From: Ceratothoa steindachneri
Taxonomy: Eukaryota > Arthropoda > Malacostraca > Isopoda > Cymothoidae
Length of the DNA stretch: 64,000 bases
Direction: 5' to 3'
Assembly (NCBI GenBank): GCA_963969495.1
Contig: OZ018330.1
Coordinates: 49,311,706 to 49,375,705, forward strand
The position numbers and the translations under genes were made by a program. The stretch's first letter is position 1, and the number at the start of each line of letters is the position of its first letter. Positions 33,340 to 44,963 of the stretch are shown here, one piece after another. A model generated the notes under the pieces. That model saw only the letters and a list, made by a program, of their open reading frames with translations, was not told the origin of the DNA and did not search any database.

Positions 33340-34440
33340 AATAAGTTCGAAATAGAGTAAAAACAAGAGATATTCAAAGCTCATGAAAAAGATTACAAAT
33401 CGACCGAAGGAGAATTACAAAGAAGTTTATTAAACTTAATTATCAAGAGGCAGATTCGTTAATGAAAAATTAAAACAATAATATAGCAAGGAACATATTT
33501 TCCAATCTGCATCTTTTGACAAATAACAATGAAACGAAATGAAAAGTAAGTATGGCTACGAAGAGTTTTTAACAAATGGAGAAAAATGAGACGATATGTG
33601 GCAATTAGGGAAAGCAGAGGGATTGAGCAAGGGGAAGATACATCTAAACTTATCAGAAGCAGGTAGCAAGGTCAAACAGAAAAACAGCAGAGGTAAAGAA
33701 TATAACCATGTTCAATAAAGAGATTAACGCAGAAGACATAGCCTAACAGATAAAGGGAGGGGAGAAAAGGAAAATGGGAGAGAAAAAGCGAAATATAGAA
33801 AAGAAATGAGTAAAGTGATGAATTAAACGATAAAATGTGCTAACTTGTAAACGCGTCGTTAGCTCTGAATATAATGAGCTTGAATTCTCTAATATCTTTG
33901 AGATTGGTATGAAAATTTACAGTAAGCGATGGCGAAGAACTTGGAAATCAATTAATACAATTTCCAAAAGTAATTTATACATAGTCTTCAAAAGGAAAAA
34001 ATATCATCAGTCACCAGCTCTTTCAGTAAAAGTAGTGAGCAAAGTTTAATCTAAAACAACTTCAAAATAGAGTGTAAACAAGAGATATCAAAGCTCATGA
34101 AAAAGAGAACAAATCGATCGACAATGAAGACCAAAGGAGAATTACAAAGAAGTTTATTGAAAAATATTTTCTAACCAATTTTGACTTATGGACGTGAATC
34201 TTTGAGACGGATTTCAAGGCAGAGAAACATGAAACGACATATGTTTGTAGTAACCCGCATTGACTAAACAAAGTGAATGGATAAGAGCACAAACATGGGT
34301 GACAGATGTTAAAAAAAGTTCTGAAGTGTAGATAGAGAGGATACTATGCTAGAAATAACATAAAAATTGGGCGATGGAAATCATAAACTCGAAACCCATA
34401 TAAAGTAAATAAAGAGAAGCCATCCCTAGTACTTAACTGA
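33338..34440 (+). pseudogene. Possible RTE-like LINE C-terminal remnant with a duplicated segment
   Basis: About 34170-34330 reads LTYGRESLRR, RQRNMKRHMFVVTRID and, in another frame, SEWIRAQTWVTDVKKS, matching the LTYG.E.W, A.ERAMLG.S.RD..RNEWIR..T.V.DV order of RTE-type LINE C-termini. A segment of about 95 bp (33347-33440; GAAGGAGAATTACAAAGAAG near its end) recurs with changes at 34062-34165. Bases about 33650-33760 match the minus-strand PLE-associated block at 6210-6330. Heavily decayed. Confidence 0.45.
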
Positions 34441-34696
34441 CTCTGAGATATCGTAGTTTAAACTAAAAGACTAGTACAGACGCAGAGGAATATAAGACGG
34501 ATTGCATCCTCGTTACACAGCGCCCCCAGCCATTACAGATGTCTTGAAAATTGAAGATAAAACTTTTAAGTTGTTAAATTAAGCTTCTGAACTTCTCTAA
34601 CTACTTTTGATACTGTAGTTTAAGAGCATGTATATGTTCCTGCTCATAGTGATAGGCCTATGAAGCCTATTTATATGTCTCTTCATATAGAGTGGG

Positions 34697-35735
34697 CCGT
34701 AAAAGTTTAGAAAACACTGCTAGAAATGCAAATTTACATACTTTTAGTTAACGCAGGTTAATGAAATTTGCAACACACGTAGAACTTTATGTCATAAATA
34801 CATACAATGTAAAGATCAAAAAAGCAAAATAGTGAAGAGGAAAATTTTATAAGGACAATAGTGAAATTTGTCAACGCAAAGGTTTACAACACATTCATAC
34901 ATATAAACATGGTTTAGTAATTGGTTGCATAACCTTTGTTGTTAATTAAAGCTAGCAGGCGCTTTCAGTAGACCCCTACGATCTTTATACAGCTGGTTGG
35001 GCTGATTTTGCTCCATTATTCCAAATATATTTTCTTCAAATCAGTTAAGTTACGCGGATCTAGTTTCTGGACCATGAATTTCAATTCCCTCCACAGATTT
35101 TCGATGGGATTCAGGTCAGGAGATTCACTTGGCCATTCCAAAACATTAATTCTACTTTATGCAGCAGATTTTTAGTTTGTTTTGCTATATACCTGGGATC
35201 AATGCCCATCTTGTTTCAAGTTCAGAAAGTCAACGCTAGATAGCAAATTTCTTTCTAAAATTACCGGGTACATTTCGCCGTTTATTCTTTCTTCGACTAC
35301 CTGCATTCTTCCAACTATTGATGAACATAAACAAATCTATACCATGATATTGATACACAAGCGAATTTGACTGCATGAATCGTATTATTTGGCACGTAAG
35401 CTGTACACTTTTTCTCCAAACTTTGCTGATTGAATTTCGACCGAAAAGTTTTGTTTTCATTTCATCTGACCAAAGTATTTGTTCCAAGAACGTTTCTGGT
35501 TTATTTGCAAATGTCAAGCGAGCTTTACAGCGAGTTTTATTGAGGAGTGGCGTCTTTCTTGGAGTACGAGAAAAGAGCTCATAAGAACGCAGCGTTCTAC
35601 TTATTGTATCCTTGCTAAATTCAACTCCATTTGATTCCAGTTCTTCCTGCAGTTTTCTAAGAGTAGTCTGTAGTTAATCACATACTGTTCTATCAAGTTT
35701 TTGAGTTGGGCGTTTCTTAAGGGGATACCACATTC
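34697..35735 (-). pseudogene. Tc1-like transposase, lacking its N-terminal end
   Basis: Minus strand from 35720: TLRKLQEELESNGVEFSKDT, ISRTLRSYELFSRTPRKTPL, KARLTFANKPETFLEQILWS with DEMKTKLFG (first Asp), VWRKSVQ, then ESP-type block [18 protein letters not shown] (degraded [15 protein letters not shown]), [17 protein letters not shown] and QQRLCNQLL. The order fits Tc1. A left outer end AGTGGGCCGTAAAAGTTTAG lies at about 34691-34712; the matching right end is missing, so the element is truncated at about 35735. Confidence 0.8.
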
Positions 35736-35995
35736 ATCTTTTCATGTTTATACTACGTTAGATTATTATGATATTTCTGCCAAAATCATAATAACCTACG
35801 GCGCCGCTTTTGAGATACAGGGGGCTCTCTCAGAAACACCCCCCCTTGAAACCTGATATCATATAAATGGCTATATAACTACTAAATATTGAGCATTCGA
35901 ACTCAATTCACGACCAAAAGATTCACATATGATTTACTTATCATTTGAAATCAGTTTTCTTTAGTTCCATTAAAATCTGTTTTAGTTGTCTACCG
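35736..35995. other. No recognisable content
   Basis: Short stretch between two transposon relics; contains a GC-rich piece (ACGGCGCCGC near 35800) of no evident origin. Confidence 0.35.
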
Positions 35996-35999
35996 TTTG

Positions 36000-36870
36000 G
36001 CTATGAGAAAGCTCTTAGAAAGTGCACCGAAGCTCAAAATGACTGCGCTTACGAAGAAAAAAAATCCCGGTGTCACTGTGTCAAGGCGGCAGGAGCTTGA
36101 GGTGCGTGGAAAAGCCTCTGCTCACCGACTGTATGTGAGAGCAACGTCGGGAGCGCTGTCGTCGCCTTCCCAATGAGTTGAAGAGTCATGGCAATCGGAT
36201 TTTTTTTTCTAATGAAAAACTTTGTCAACAAGCAGAACGACCGCATGGTAAGCTTCGGCCAGGACGTCTCCGAGGTATGATACGTGTACACGACCAAGCA
36301 CCCAACCTCCGTGATGATGCTCGGCGTTGCGGCTTAGAATAGCGAGAAGATGTGCCCGGTGTAGTTCACAGCCGGTTACAGGCTCAGTGCGGCCGATTAC
36401 AGAGACATCTTTGCCAAGAAAAGTCTTCCCTTGGTGAGCAACATCAGGAAGAAGGCGGAGTACGTCTTTCAGCAGGATCGAATCCCACAAGAGTGGTTGG
36501 CTTCTGTCATGAGCTTCTGGTCAAAGGACTTTTGACTACCACAGTCGCCCGATCTCAATTAATCCCCCTCAATTACAACATGTGGGCGCATGTCGAGAGC
36601 AAGGTCTGCTAGGTCCACTACATCCTCATCTAGGAACTTAATTCCTCCGTTAATCGCGTGTGAGCCACCATGAGGAAGGATTTCATCCGCAACGTGTGCG
36701 TGGCATTCAGATCTCGCCTGGACGGCGTGCTCACCGCTGAGGGTGGCCTTATTGATAAATACTACAATTTCAACAGCTTTATATCTTAAAACAATAAAAA
36801 CGTGTCTAACTGCATTAAAACTATCATTGTGTCCTCTGTTAGGAGCGTCCTAATGATTTTAACATGAATT
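36000..36870 (+). pseudogene. mariner-like transposase, same family as 43981-44963
   Basis: Translated pieces: LESAPKLKMTALTKKKNPGV, RRQELEVRGKASAHRL, then VFQQDRIPQEWLASVMSFWS (second Asp block, degraded from FQQDGAPAHT), DYNMWAHVESKV (after the third Asp block WPPQSPDLN, read through a slip), MRKDFIRNVCVAF and the C-terminal region. DNA matches the 44-kb copy over TTTTGACTACCA/TTTGGCC, ACGTGTGGGCGCAT and the 3' end TAACTGCAT.AAAACTATCAT. The N-terminal HTH is truncated. Confidence 0.8.
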
Positions 36871-37215
36871 TGGCCAAACCTGTTATATATGAATATAAAC
36901 ATGAAGGTAAAATGAAGAGGAATAAATAGCGATAAGTGAGAATGAGACAAACAAAAGAGACAGCTCCACAAATAGACAGATAAATATGGATTAATAGAGA
37001 CAATGGAAAAGAGCGTGAAAGAGAACTAATTAAACGCTGCATTTTGTCTTAATGTGTTTGTATCATAATTTGAAGGTGAACTATACAGAAAATTAGAGCC
37101 CAAACCCATTTAATTATTAAATGCAGTCAATTAATGCGCGCAATCGATATTTACCTTGATGTCATTTGTTCTTCAGAACTGCTTCAATTCGTTTTGGCAT
37201 TTCACTTACTTTAAA
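36871..37215. other. No recognisable gene
   Basis: AT-rich sequence without recognisable features. Confidence 0.4.
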
Positions 37216-37700
37216 CAAGGGCTGTTTTGCGATCCGAGTGGATACGGCGTTGCAGTGCCAACTTCTCGGTACCGGGTTCGATCCCGGCAAGAGCGGACAC
37301 AAACGTCAGCGCACGGAGAGATCTGGCTACTGGGGTGGGTAGGTCTTACACTTCTCATCACACACAGCCAATTACAACACTGCTTTCTTTCCTCTCCCGC
37401 CTTCGCAGCTAGACACACACACTCTCTCTGTTCCAATGAATCCTGCCAATGGGTATCCATATCCACATACCTCTGACACGGAACAAGTCCCTCTGCCCCG
37501 GGGCGACGAACGTTCCACCTGAACGTTGTTTGGTGTCAAAACCTAATACTACCTGACACGTCTCTCCAAAGAGGACCGGCCCCTGGTGGCCTCGGGCTCA
37601 CCAGCGATTGTCATACTAACCTTTATGACTATTTCATTATCCGGTTCGGATCCGCTTGGATAAAGGCAGGTTGGCGAACCACTGCTACTACTTACTTTAA
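37216..37700 (+). repeat. tRNA-derived SINE (Leu/Ser-tRNA-like head)
   Basis: GATCCGAGTGGATACGGCG at 37231-37249 matches the A box/D-arm of tRNA-Leu/Ser apart from the first base, and the B box GGTTCGATCCC is perfect at 37275-37285, within CCGGGTTCGATCCCGG. After the head a GC-richer body runs to about 37690 and ends GGCGAACCACTGCTACTACT. It shares GGTTCGAT.CCGGC.AGAGC with 20676-20700. The insertion of a tail and loss of the acceptor stem argue against a working tRNA. Confidence 0.6.
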
Positions 37701-37721
37701 ACTGATATTTTATTCAAATGT

Positions 37722-39099
37722 AGTCATGGCCAAAAGTTTTTATATTCGTTTTTAAAATTTTCATGACGGGAATAATTATTCTAATTAATTAAATATTTAA
37801 TTAATCGCGCTCCATTCTTGTTCCTATAAGAAGTGAATTTCAGTCCCTGGAGCTTTTCTATTCGACCAAAAGGGTAAAATGATGACAAATATGGATTAAA
37901 TGAATATTTTTTTGTGGAAAATAAATGTTTGAATCTTTCTCAATTTCAGAAACGGTTCTTCCCAAGCGTGCAACCATCGTTGCTCTGTAGTAAATTGGCC
38001 TGAAATGAAAAGAGAGAGTTTCTCAAGGTATTGCATCAATAAGCATCATCTTTAAGATCATTAATGACTTTAAAAAAAGTTGTTACACTCCTCTGAAGAA
38101 GTATTTTGGTCGCCCAAGAGCTTCAAATGAACGCCAAGTTCGCGTCCTGGTAAGGTCCTAGCTCAAGGATCGGCTTGTTTCTAATGTCAAGCTTGCTTAC
38201 AATTAGAAAGAGGCAGGTGTGAATGCTTATACCTGAACAGTACAGCGGAGACCTTTTGACAAAGTTCTCAATTCGAGAAGGGCTGCGAAGAGGCTTCATC
38301 GAACCAAGAAAACCTTACGGTTGGCTCCACTTTTGTAGGAAATATAAAGAATAGACTGTTGCAGACTGGGGCAGAGTGATATTGTCTGATGAAACTACCC
38401 TCCACCTATTTGGATTTTCTGGAAGATCCCTTGTTAGGGAGGAGAAAAGGAAAGCGCTTTCACGAGTCCTGTGTCGTTCCTGCGTTAAAGCATCATGACA
38501 CCCCATCTCTGGGGCTGTTTCTCATCTCAAAATGGTACCAAAAGGTTCTTCATCAGCACGTATTCCCCAAAGTCCAGGAGAAATTTGCGTATGATAACTG
38601 TATTTTTTAGCATGATGGCGCACCTTGTCACAAAGCAAAGGCAATCACAAAGTTCTTAACTGAAAATAACACCGAATTTGGGAGGACTTGGCCCAGGAAT
38701 TCATCAGATTTGAACTCAATAGAGAATTTGTGGGAGATAATCAAACTTGGGGCTTGATAAACAGAAATCATCTAATTGTGAGCAGTTGCCGGTGCTTATT
38801 GAACCAAAATCGAGTAATATCAGTCAAGATATCATTACAAACTTGGTCCCTAGGATGCCAAAACGAATTGAAGCAGTCATGCAGTCTGAGAAAAATAGAC
38901 ATCATTATAAATATTGACTGCGCGTATCAATTCACTGTATTTATTAATAAAATGGGTTTGGGCTCTACATTTTTGTATATTCAAATTTAAAATTATGATA
39001 AAAAACATTCTAAAACAAAATGCAACGTTTGGTTAGTCTATTAATTTTGTTATATGGAAAAATATACATATAAGTCCCAAAATATTTGCCCCTGACTAT
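37722..39099 (+). mobile_element. Tc1-like element
   Basis: Left terminus AGTCATGGCCAAAAGTTTTT preceded by TA; right terminus reverse-complemented AGTCAGGGGCAAATATTTTG followed by TA. The inverted termini agree in AGTCA.GG.CAAA. About 1.38 kb with one transposase relic inside. Confidence 0.8.
37990..38960 (+). pseudogene. Tc1-like transposase, decayed
   Basis: Pieces in order: an HTH region with QGIASISIIFKIINDFKKSC-like residues, EVFWSPKSF, a degraded first Asp block with MKLPSTYLDFLEDP (from SDE....LF), then FQHDGAPCHKAKAITKFLTE-type sequence at about 38600-38660 (second Asp intact, after a stop), WPRNSSDLNSIENLWEIIK (third block, SSDLN for SPDLN), and a weak C-terminus. Several stops and frameshifts. 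Confidence 0.78.
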
Positions 39100-39369
39100 A
39101 TATGTAGATATATAGTGATCCATGTACTCAAAAGTTGTACACACTCATTTACTCGTTCCTTACCACACTCAGGTGTCCCGACTAGCAAACATCTGAGCTC
39201 TCTTTGTTCAGTTATCCTCTCTTATATCAACAAATTCCGTCGCCACAAAATCCCATACAACCATTGACTTATTGGCGCCAGCTTGTAACAATGGTAATCC
39301 TGCCTTCGAAATTTTATCTTTTCCCTCGACCTCTCTGTCAGGTTTCTTTGATGCACGATCTCTGCTCTC

Positions 39370-40291
<922 letters not shown>

Positions 40292-40450
40292 CAGGGTGGT
40301 CCGAAAGTCTTGTCACCCCCTACCGAAAAGTAATGAGAACAATAGAAGACCCACATATGTAATGGTTTTAATGTATTTACTTTAAATAAAGGAACAATTT
40401 AATAAAATCAATAATAATATTATGTTCCCATACACTTCAATTTGCCTCTC
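40292..40450 (+). mobile_element. mariner-type end fragment, same family as the MITE at 47533
   Basis: Begins TA-CAGGGTGGTCCGAAAGTCT, the same terminus as the right end of the MITE at 47533-47662, and the homology continues through ACCGAAAAGTAAT and AACAATA. No opposite terminus or coding sequence follows. Confidence 0.65.
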
Positions 40451-42139
40451 TTCTTAACTGTATTGGTGCAATGGACGTTTAAATCGCCCATCAAGTTGAC
40501 CAGTGAACTATAATCAAATATCCTATTAAAGTTTTGTATCGGTATTTTAGGGTGTCTAGGTAACTGGTATCTAATTGCAACTATGATGTGTGTCGTGGTA
40601 TTGTAAGGGTCGAGGGGTGGTATACGTACTCCTTGATTACGTTTCCTCTAATAGGGCTATATTATTATTATTATTATTACGTTATTTTTATATCTGAGGA
40701 TTTTTAGTGCCAACAACAGCGTTTCGAGGATTGAATTAAATACTTCTAAAAAAATATTTCTTTAATTACAACATAAAAAAGTGAAATAAAAAAACTATAC
40801 AGCTATGAATTAAACGAGTTTATGTGAGACTTACTAATTTAAACCAAATGAATTTAAAGTAATGGTTGACCCAAAGCTCACTTTAATATTAGACGCTAAT
40901 TGACACTCAAAAATAATGGAATTTCTTTGCCATTAAAACAACCACACGTACGAATTAAGCCGGCGTTGAATTTTTATGTAGACGACAAAATGTTTTTTTT
41001 GCAGTTAGGCGCGTGGGCGTGTTCACAGACACCCAGCTGTTTGACTTGTGCGGAGACGGGCGTGAAACAAGAGGTGATTTCGGGACCGTGAAGGTATGTT
41101 TTTTCCAGTCTTAGGGTTAATCTTGGAATGGTTCGCACTGACGAGCGATGAGCACACAAGTGAATCCTTTGACAAATGGGGTGGGGTGAGGGAATTCACT
41201 TTGGGTAGTCCTCAATGGCGAAGACAATCTCTGGTTTTTGTTGAAAACCGAGATAGGGGCGTTTCTCTGACAAGAGATGATTGAGATTGATCCTCAATAC
41301 AAACAAAACTAATTTTCAGTGTGACCACCAGGAACTGGCTCAACATGAGCTTCTTCTCTGTTCCTTTCTTTGATTGCCGGGCACTGCGCCGGACTTCGTC
41401 GTGTCGATCACTAACTCGATCTTCTCCGTTCTTCTCCAATTATCCGCCTATATACTTCACCAACCCACTGGGGTAAGGGGAAAGGGTGGAGGGATTCGGT
41501 CTCTTGGAATTAAGCCTCTCTCCTCTAACGGCTCTTCTCCGAGTGTTTTTCAATTAGCCCTAAAGCCATCTTCTGGCTTTTGGCCGCTGCTCCTCGAATT
41601 TCGTCTATGACGCGAAATTAGATCCTAAATTTTAGGGGAAATAGTGCTTGTTTAACCAATGTTATGCTCGCCGGCCCTGAAAACTGATGATTCGTACATC
41701 TTGTGATTGGAGAAGGCCTTCTGGTGGTTCGCAAGTCGAGGGGAGAGATGGGGGGTGGTAAGTTATCGGGTTACGCTGCCATGCGCCAGGACGTTGTGGT
41801 GACCGAACAGGGCTTCTGTTTTTATGGTGGGATATCGATTTCCCTACAATGTGTATTTCTATATGTAGTTCTATTGCTAAGTATGGTTCTTCTAATCCTT
41901 AAATTCTTTTGTATTTTACTTTGCTTTACAGTTATTGTGGCTCCATCGAATTCTTCTCCCGATGGGTTTGTTACAAGAACGTAGTTCCAGAATTTGATAT
42001 TTTTAATTTTCCAGTTTCCTCACATGTCGATTCTTTTGAAATAATGTTCATATGTTTTCTTTGTCTCTACATCAGTTTGTGAGCAATTGTAAGATATTTT
42101 CTTAATTTCCATTAACCTAGAGGTTATCCATGTAATTTC
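40451..42139. other. No recognisable gene
   Basis: Mixed composition, GC-richer at about 41000-41800. A (ATT)n run lies at 40660-40680. Open frames have no recognisable family or matched splice signals. A CTGAGGATTTTTAG/TTTCGAGGATTG pair near 40700-40725 recalls the coding DNA of PLE endonuclease C-termini but is too short to assign. Confidence 0.35.
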
Positions 42140-42540
42140 AACGCCGATATCTTACTCGGGTGAAGAAGTAGAGAAGATCAATGCAGGACTTATGAATGGT
42201 CACCCAAGAAAACCATCAATTGAAGATGATTATAAGGAGCTTTAATGCAATGATTGGATAACAAAGAAAAGAGAGTCGATAGGAGAATTCACACTAGGCA
42301 AAGGAAACAGATTCGTAGAATTTGCAGAAGCATAAGTTCTTTACAGTATTAACTACTTACAACTGATGCAAAAAAGAAGATAGATGGGGCCAAATGGGCC
42401 CCCTCCCCCCAAAAATGAGATCGATTAATTAATCTTCAAAAGAAAAATCTCAATAAAGTTCTATCGGTTAAAAGCTCATTCGACACAGGTAACAAACTCC
42501 ATAGGTTACTCTGGGTAAAGAGACAATTTTACACGGGTTA
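42140..42540 (+). pseudogene. RTE-like LINE, apurinic endonuclease domain remnant
   Basis: Across frames: VIHVISTPISYSGEEVEKIN (family VIQVYAPT....EEVE.F), then TIIRSFNAMIG (family IVMGDFNA.VG, catalytic GDFNA degraded), SIGEFTLGKGNRFVEFAEA (family IG.FGLG.RN.RGERLVEFA), then KNEID.LIFKRK (family NEIDYI). The order and spacing match the EEP nuclease of RTE-like LINEs. No RT follows. Confidence 0.6.
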
Positions 42541-43980
42541 AATTAATAACTTGAAGTAGGCGTTTTTATGGCGACATCGCGAAGCAGAAGTGGGATAAAA
42601 ATGTCATGAGAACACTTTTATGGCCTGAATACAATCCAGCCACGAATCCCTTCGTCAATCTTGCGTAGTTTTCGTGGTTTAAAATAAAAGAACAAACTAG
42701 TGGTGTTTCTTCTAGTGTTTTTTTTTAATGCTTCGCCTAAGACTTTCCTCTGCTGATTGCGTGTGCGTGGGTTTCGGGAGACTCTTTTATTGGTGATGGG
42801 TTTCTCTCATTCAGTGAATTTTGTGTTTTTCTGGGAAAAACTTGGGTGCAGTCTTGTTTTGACTCGTCGGATGTTTGTGTCTTTGCTGTTTGTGTCTTCT
42901 GATTCCACTGTCTGTTTGTTTGTTTTTTCGCCTCTTTTAATGAATGCCTTGGTTTTGCTTTCTCTGATATTGATTTGGAAGATTACCGATTTGTCAACCT
43001 CCTCTTGGAAGTTCATGGATTTTGAATCATTTGCTCGTAACATAGTGTTTAGCGTTGATGCGTAGCCTCCCGTATCGCGATATTCATTACGTGCGCAATG
43101 TAAGATGCATGCTAGTATCGTTTACGTGTAGCGTGTCGCCCAGGTAATTAATCTGTGCTGTCGTTCTTTACTGGTCGCTTTTATCCATTGCATCGTATGA
43201 GTTTCTGCTGTGGTCCTTCGTGTTTCTTTGTGTCTCCGTCTCTTTTCTTTTAACAGACGGGTAAAGCAATTTCAAGATATCTTTAGGACCATATCTTTTG
43301 AATTATAAGAAATAGCAGAATCAATCAACGGTATCTTCACCAGAGTTATTGAAAAGTGGTTGGCAAATGGAGTGATAAATGTGTAGGATACGGTGTAGGA
43401 GCCCGTGTAGATTACTTTAGGTGCAATGAACTTAAGTGGAAATAACTCGCCTAAAGTTACCTTCATTCCGCAATGAATGCGAGTTCCTCTGCACCTTTCT
43501 ACAGATGTTTCGATGGTGGACGAAAGCGATAAAATTTACGATCGCTTGATAAGGGACTCTGCTATTTTATACATGCCAAATGGCGTATAACCACAAGGGA
43601 ATGATACTTTCCTATGTCTAAACATGAATCAATTGCTTCAACTATACTAGGTCTCAGAAACAAGATTTCTGCTCATGTTGCTTTCTCCACCTCATGGAGA
43701 CGCTTCAGATCATTATTCATATAGTTTAGTAAGGAGGAGTTTGAGTGACATTTCGTGCCACATACCTCCGCCCTGATGAAAAAATGCCTTATGTAACTGC
43801 ATGACCTAGGTTACTTTACGTTCACGTAAGGCTGAGTAACTGTCACCGAAATAATATCTACTTTTGATTATGCCCCGTTAGGCTTTTTATAGATACTTTG
43901 CCCAAAGGGCAATCACGTTAAAATGGCAATTTAGGGTCAAGGTTTATTAAGTTAGATTACATATGAGGGTGATTATATCA
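42541..43980. other. No recognisable gene
   Basis: Contains a hydrophobic 102-residue open frame at 42757-43065 and other short frames without a family signature. Confidence 0.35.
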
Positions 43981-44963
43981 TACCGGGTTTTATAAAAGTT
44001 ATTTTACACTCGGTTTTGTATCTTTCGAGAGGTTTACGTGTGTGTTAGAAAAAAGCTTTGTCAAACAAACTAAAAGTTCTACATTTCCAGCATGTGTCAT
44101 TAAAGTCTTTTCCATTCTGTGCATCTGTGTCGAGGTGGAAGTGAAAAGAATTGAGATCTCTGCACTCCTGCGCGCGGGCCACTACAAGCCTGACATCACC
44201 AAACGGCTCAACGTCAGCCGAATGAAGGTCCACAGAGTTACGGAGAGGGTCAAGAACGGGGAAGACCTCAAAGATAAACCTCGTTCAGGCAGACCTCAAG
44301 TTGTCAACCGTTTGGCTGTGAGAATGACCTTCAAAAGTGCTTCGAAGCTCCAAATGACTGCGCTCGCGAAGAGAAAGAATGGTATCCAGAACCGTCAAGG
44401 AGGAAGGCGGCAGGAGCTTGAGGTGCGTGGAAAGGCTTTCTTACCGACCGTATGAGAGAATAACTTCGGGAGTGCTGTCGTGGTTCGCGGTCGGTTACAG
44501 GCTCACTGCGGCCGATTGCAGGGATAGCTTGGGTACGAAAAGCCTGCCTTGGGTGAGAAATAACAGGAAGAAGGTGGAGTGCTTCACACGGTCAAGGCCT
44601 TGCAAGTGTGGTTGGAGTCAAACATGAACTTCTGGTCGAAGGACTTTTGGCCCCTATTCACTACAACGTGTGGGCGCATTTTGACGGAAGGAACTGCAAG
44701 GTCTACTACAGCAACGTCGACAGGCTGAAGTCCTCCGTCAACTGCTTGTGGGCCAGGAGGAAGGACTTCGTCCGCAACGTGTGTGCGGCCTTCAAGAGAG
44801 CGTGTTCGCCACCGAGAGCGGCCACACTGATTAATATTACAATTTAAACATATTTTTATGTTAAAACAATAACAAACATGTCTAACTGCATCAAAACTAT
44901 CATCGTCTCCTGTGTTGAGGGCGTCGTAACGAGTGTAACAGGACACTTGCAATACCCTGTATG
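43981..44963 (+). mobile_element. mariner-like element, internally deleted
   Basis: Left terminus TACCGGGTTTTATAAAAGTT ending TTACACTCG; the right terminus reverse-complemented starts TACAGGGTATTGCAAGTGTC and also ends GTTACACTCG: about 21 of 32 positions agree. At 983 bp it is shorter than an autonomous copy because of a deletion between the HTH part and the C-terminal part. Confidence 0.82.
44130..44845 (+). pseudogene. mariner transposase, N-terminal HTH preserved
   Basis: The frame from about 44130 reads VEVKRIEISALLRAGHYKPD, ITKRLNVSRMKVHRVTERVK, KDKPRSGRPQVVNR, then SASKLQMTALAKRKN: two HTH motifs and the GRPR-like GRPQ linker. The catalytic centre is largely deleted. C-terminal residues include YNVWAHFDG, SSVNCLWARRKDFVRNVCA and a final AFKR..SPPRAAT. 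The same transposase family occurs at 36000-36870. Confidence 0.82.

Noticed and set aside
42757..43065. 102-codon open frame as a gene
   Set aside because: No homologous motif, splice signals or codon character distinct from flanks.
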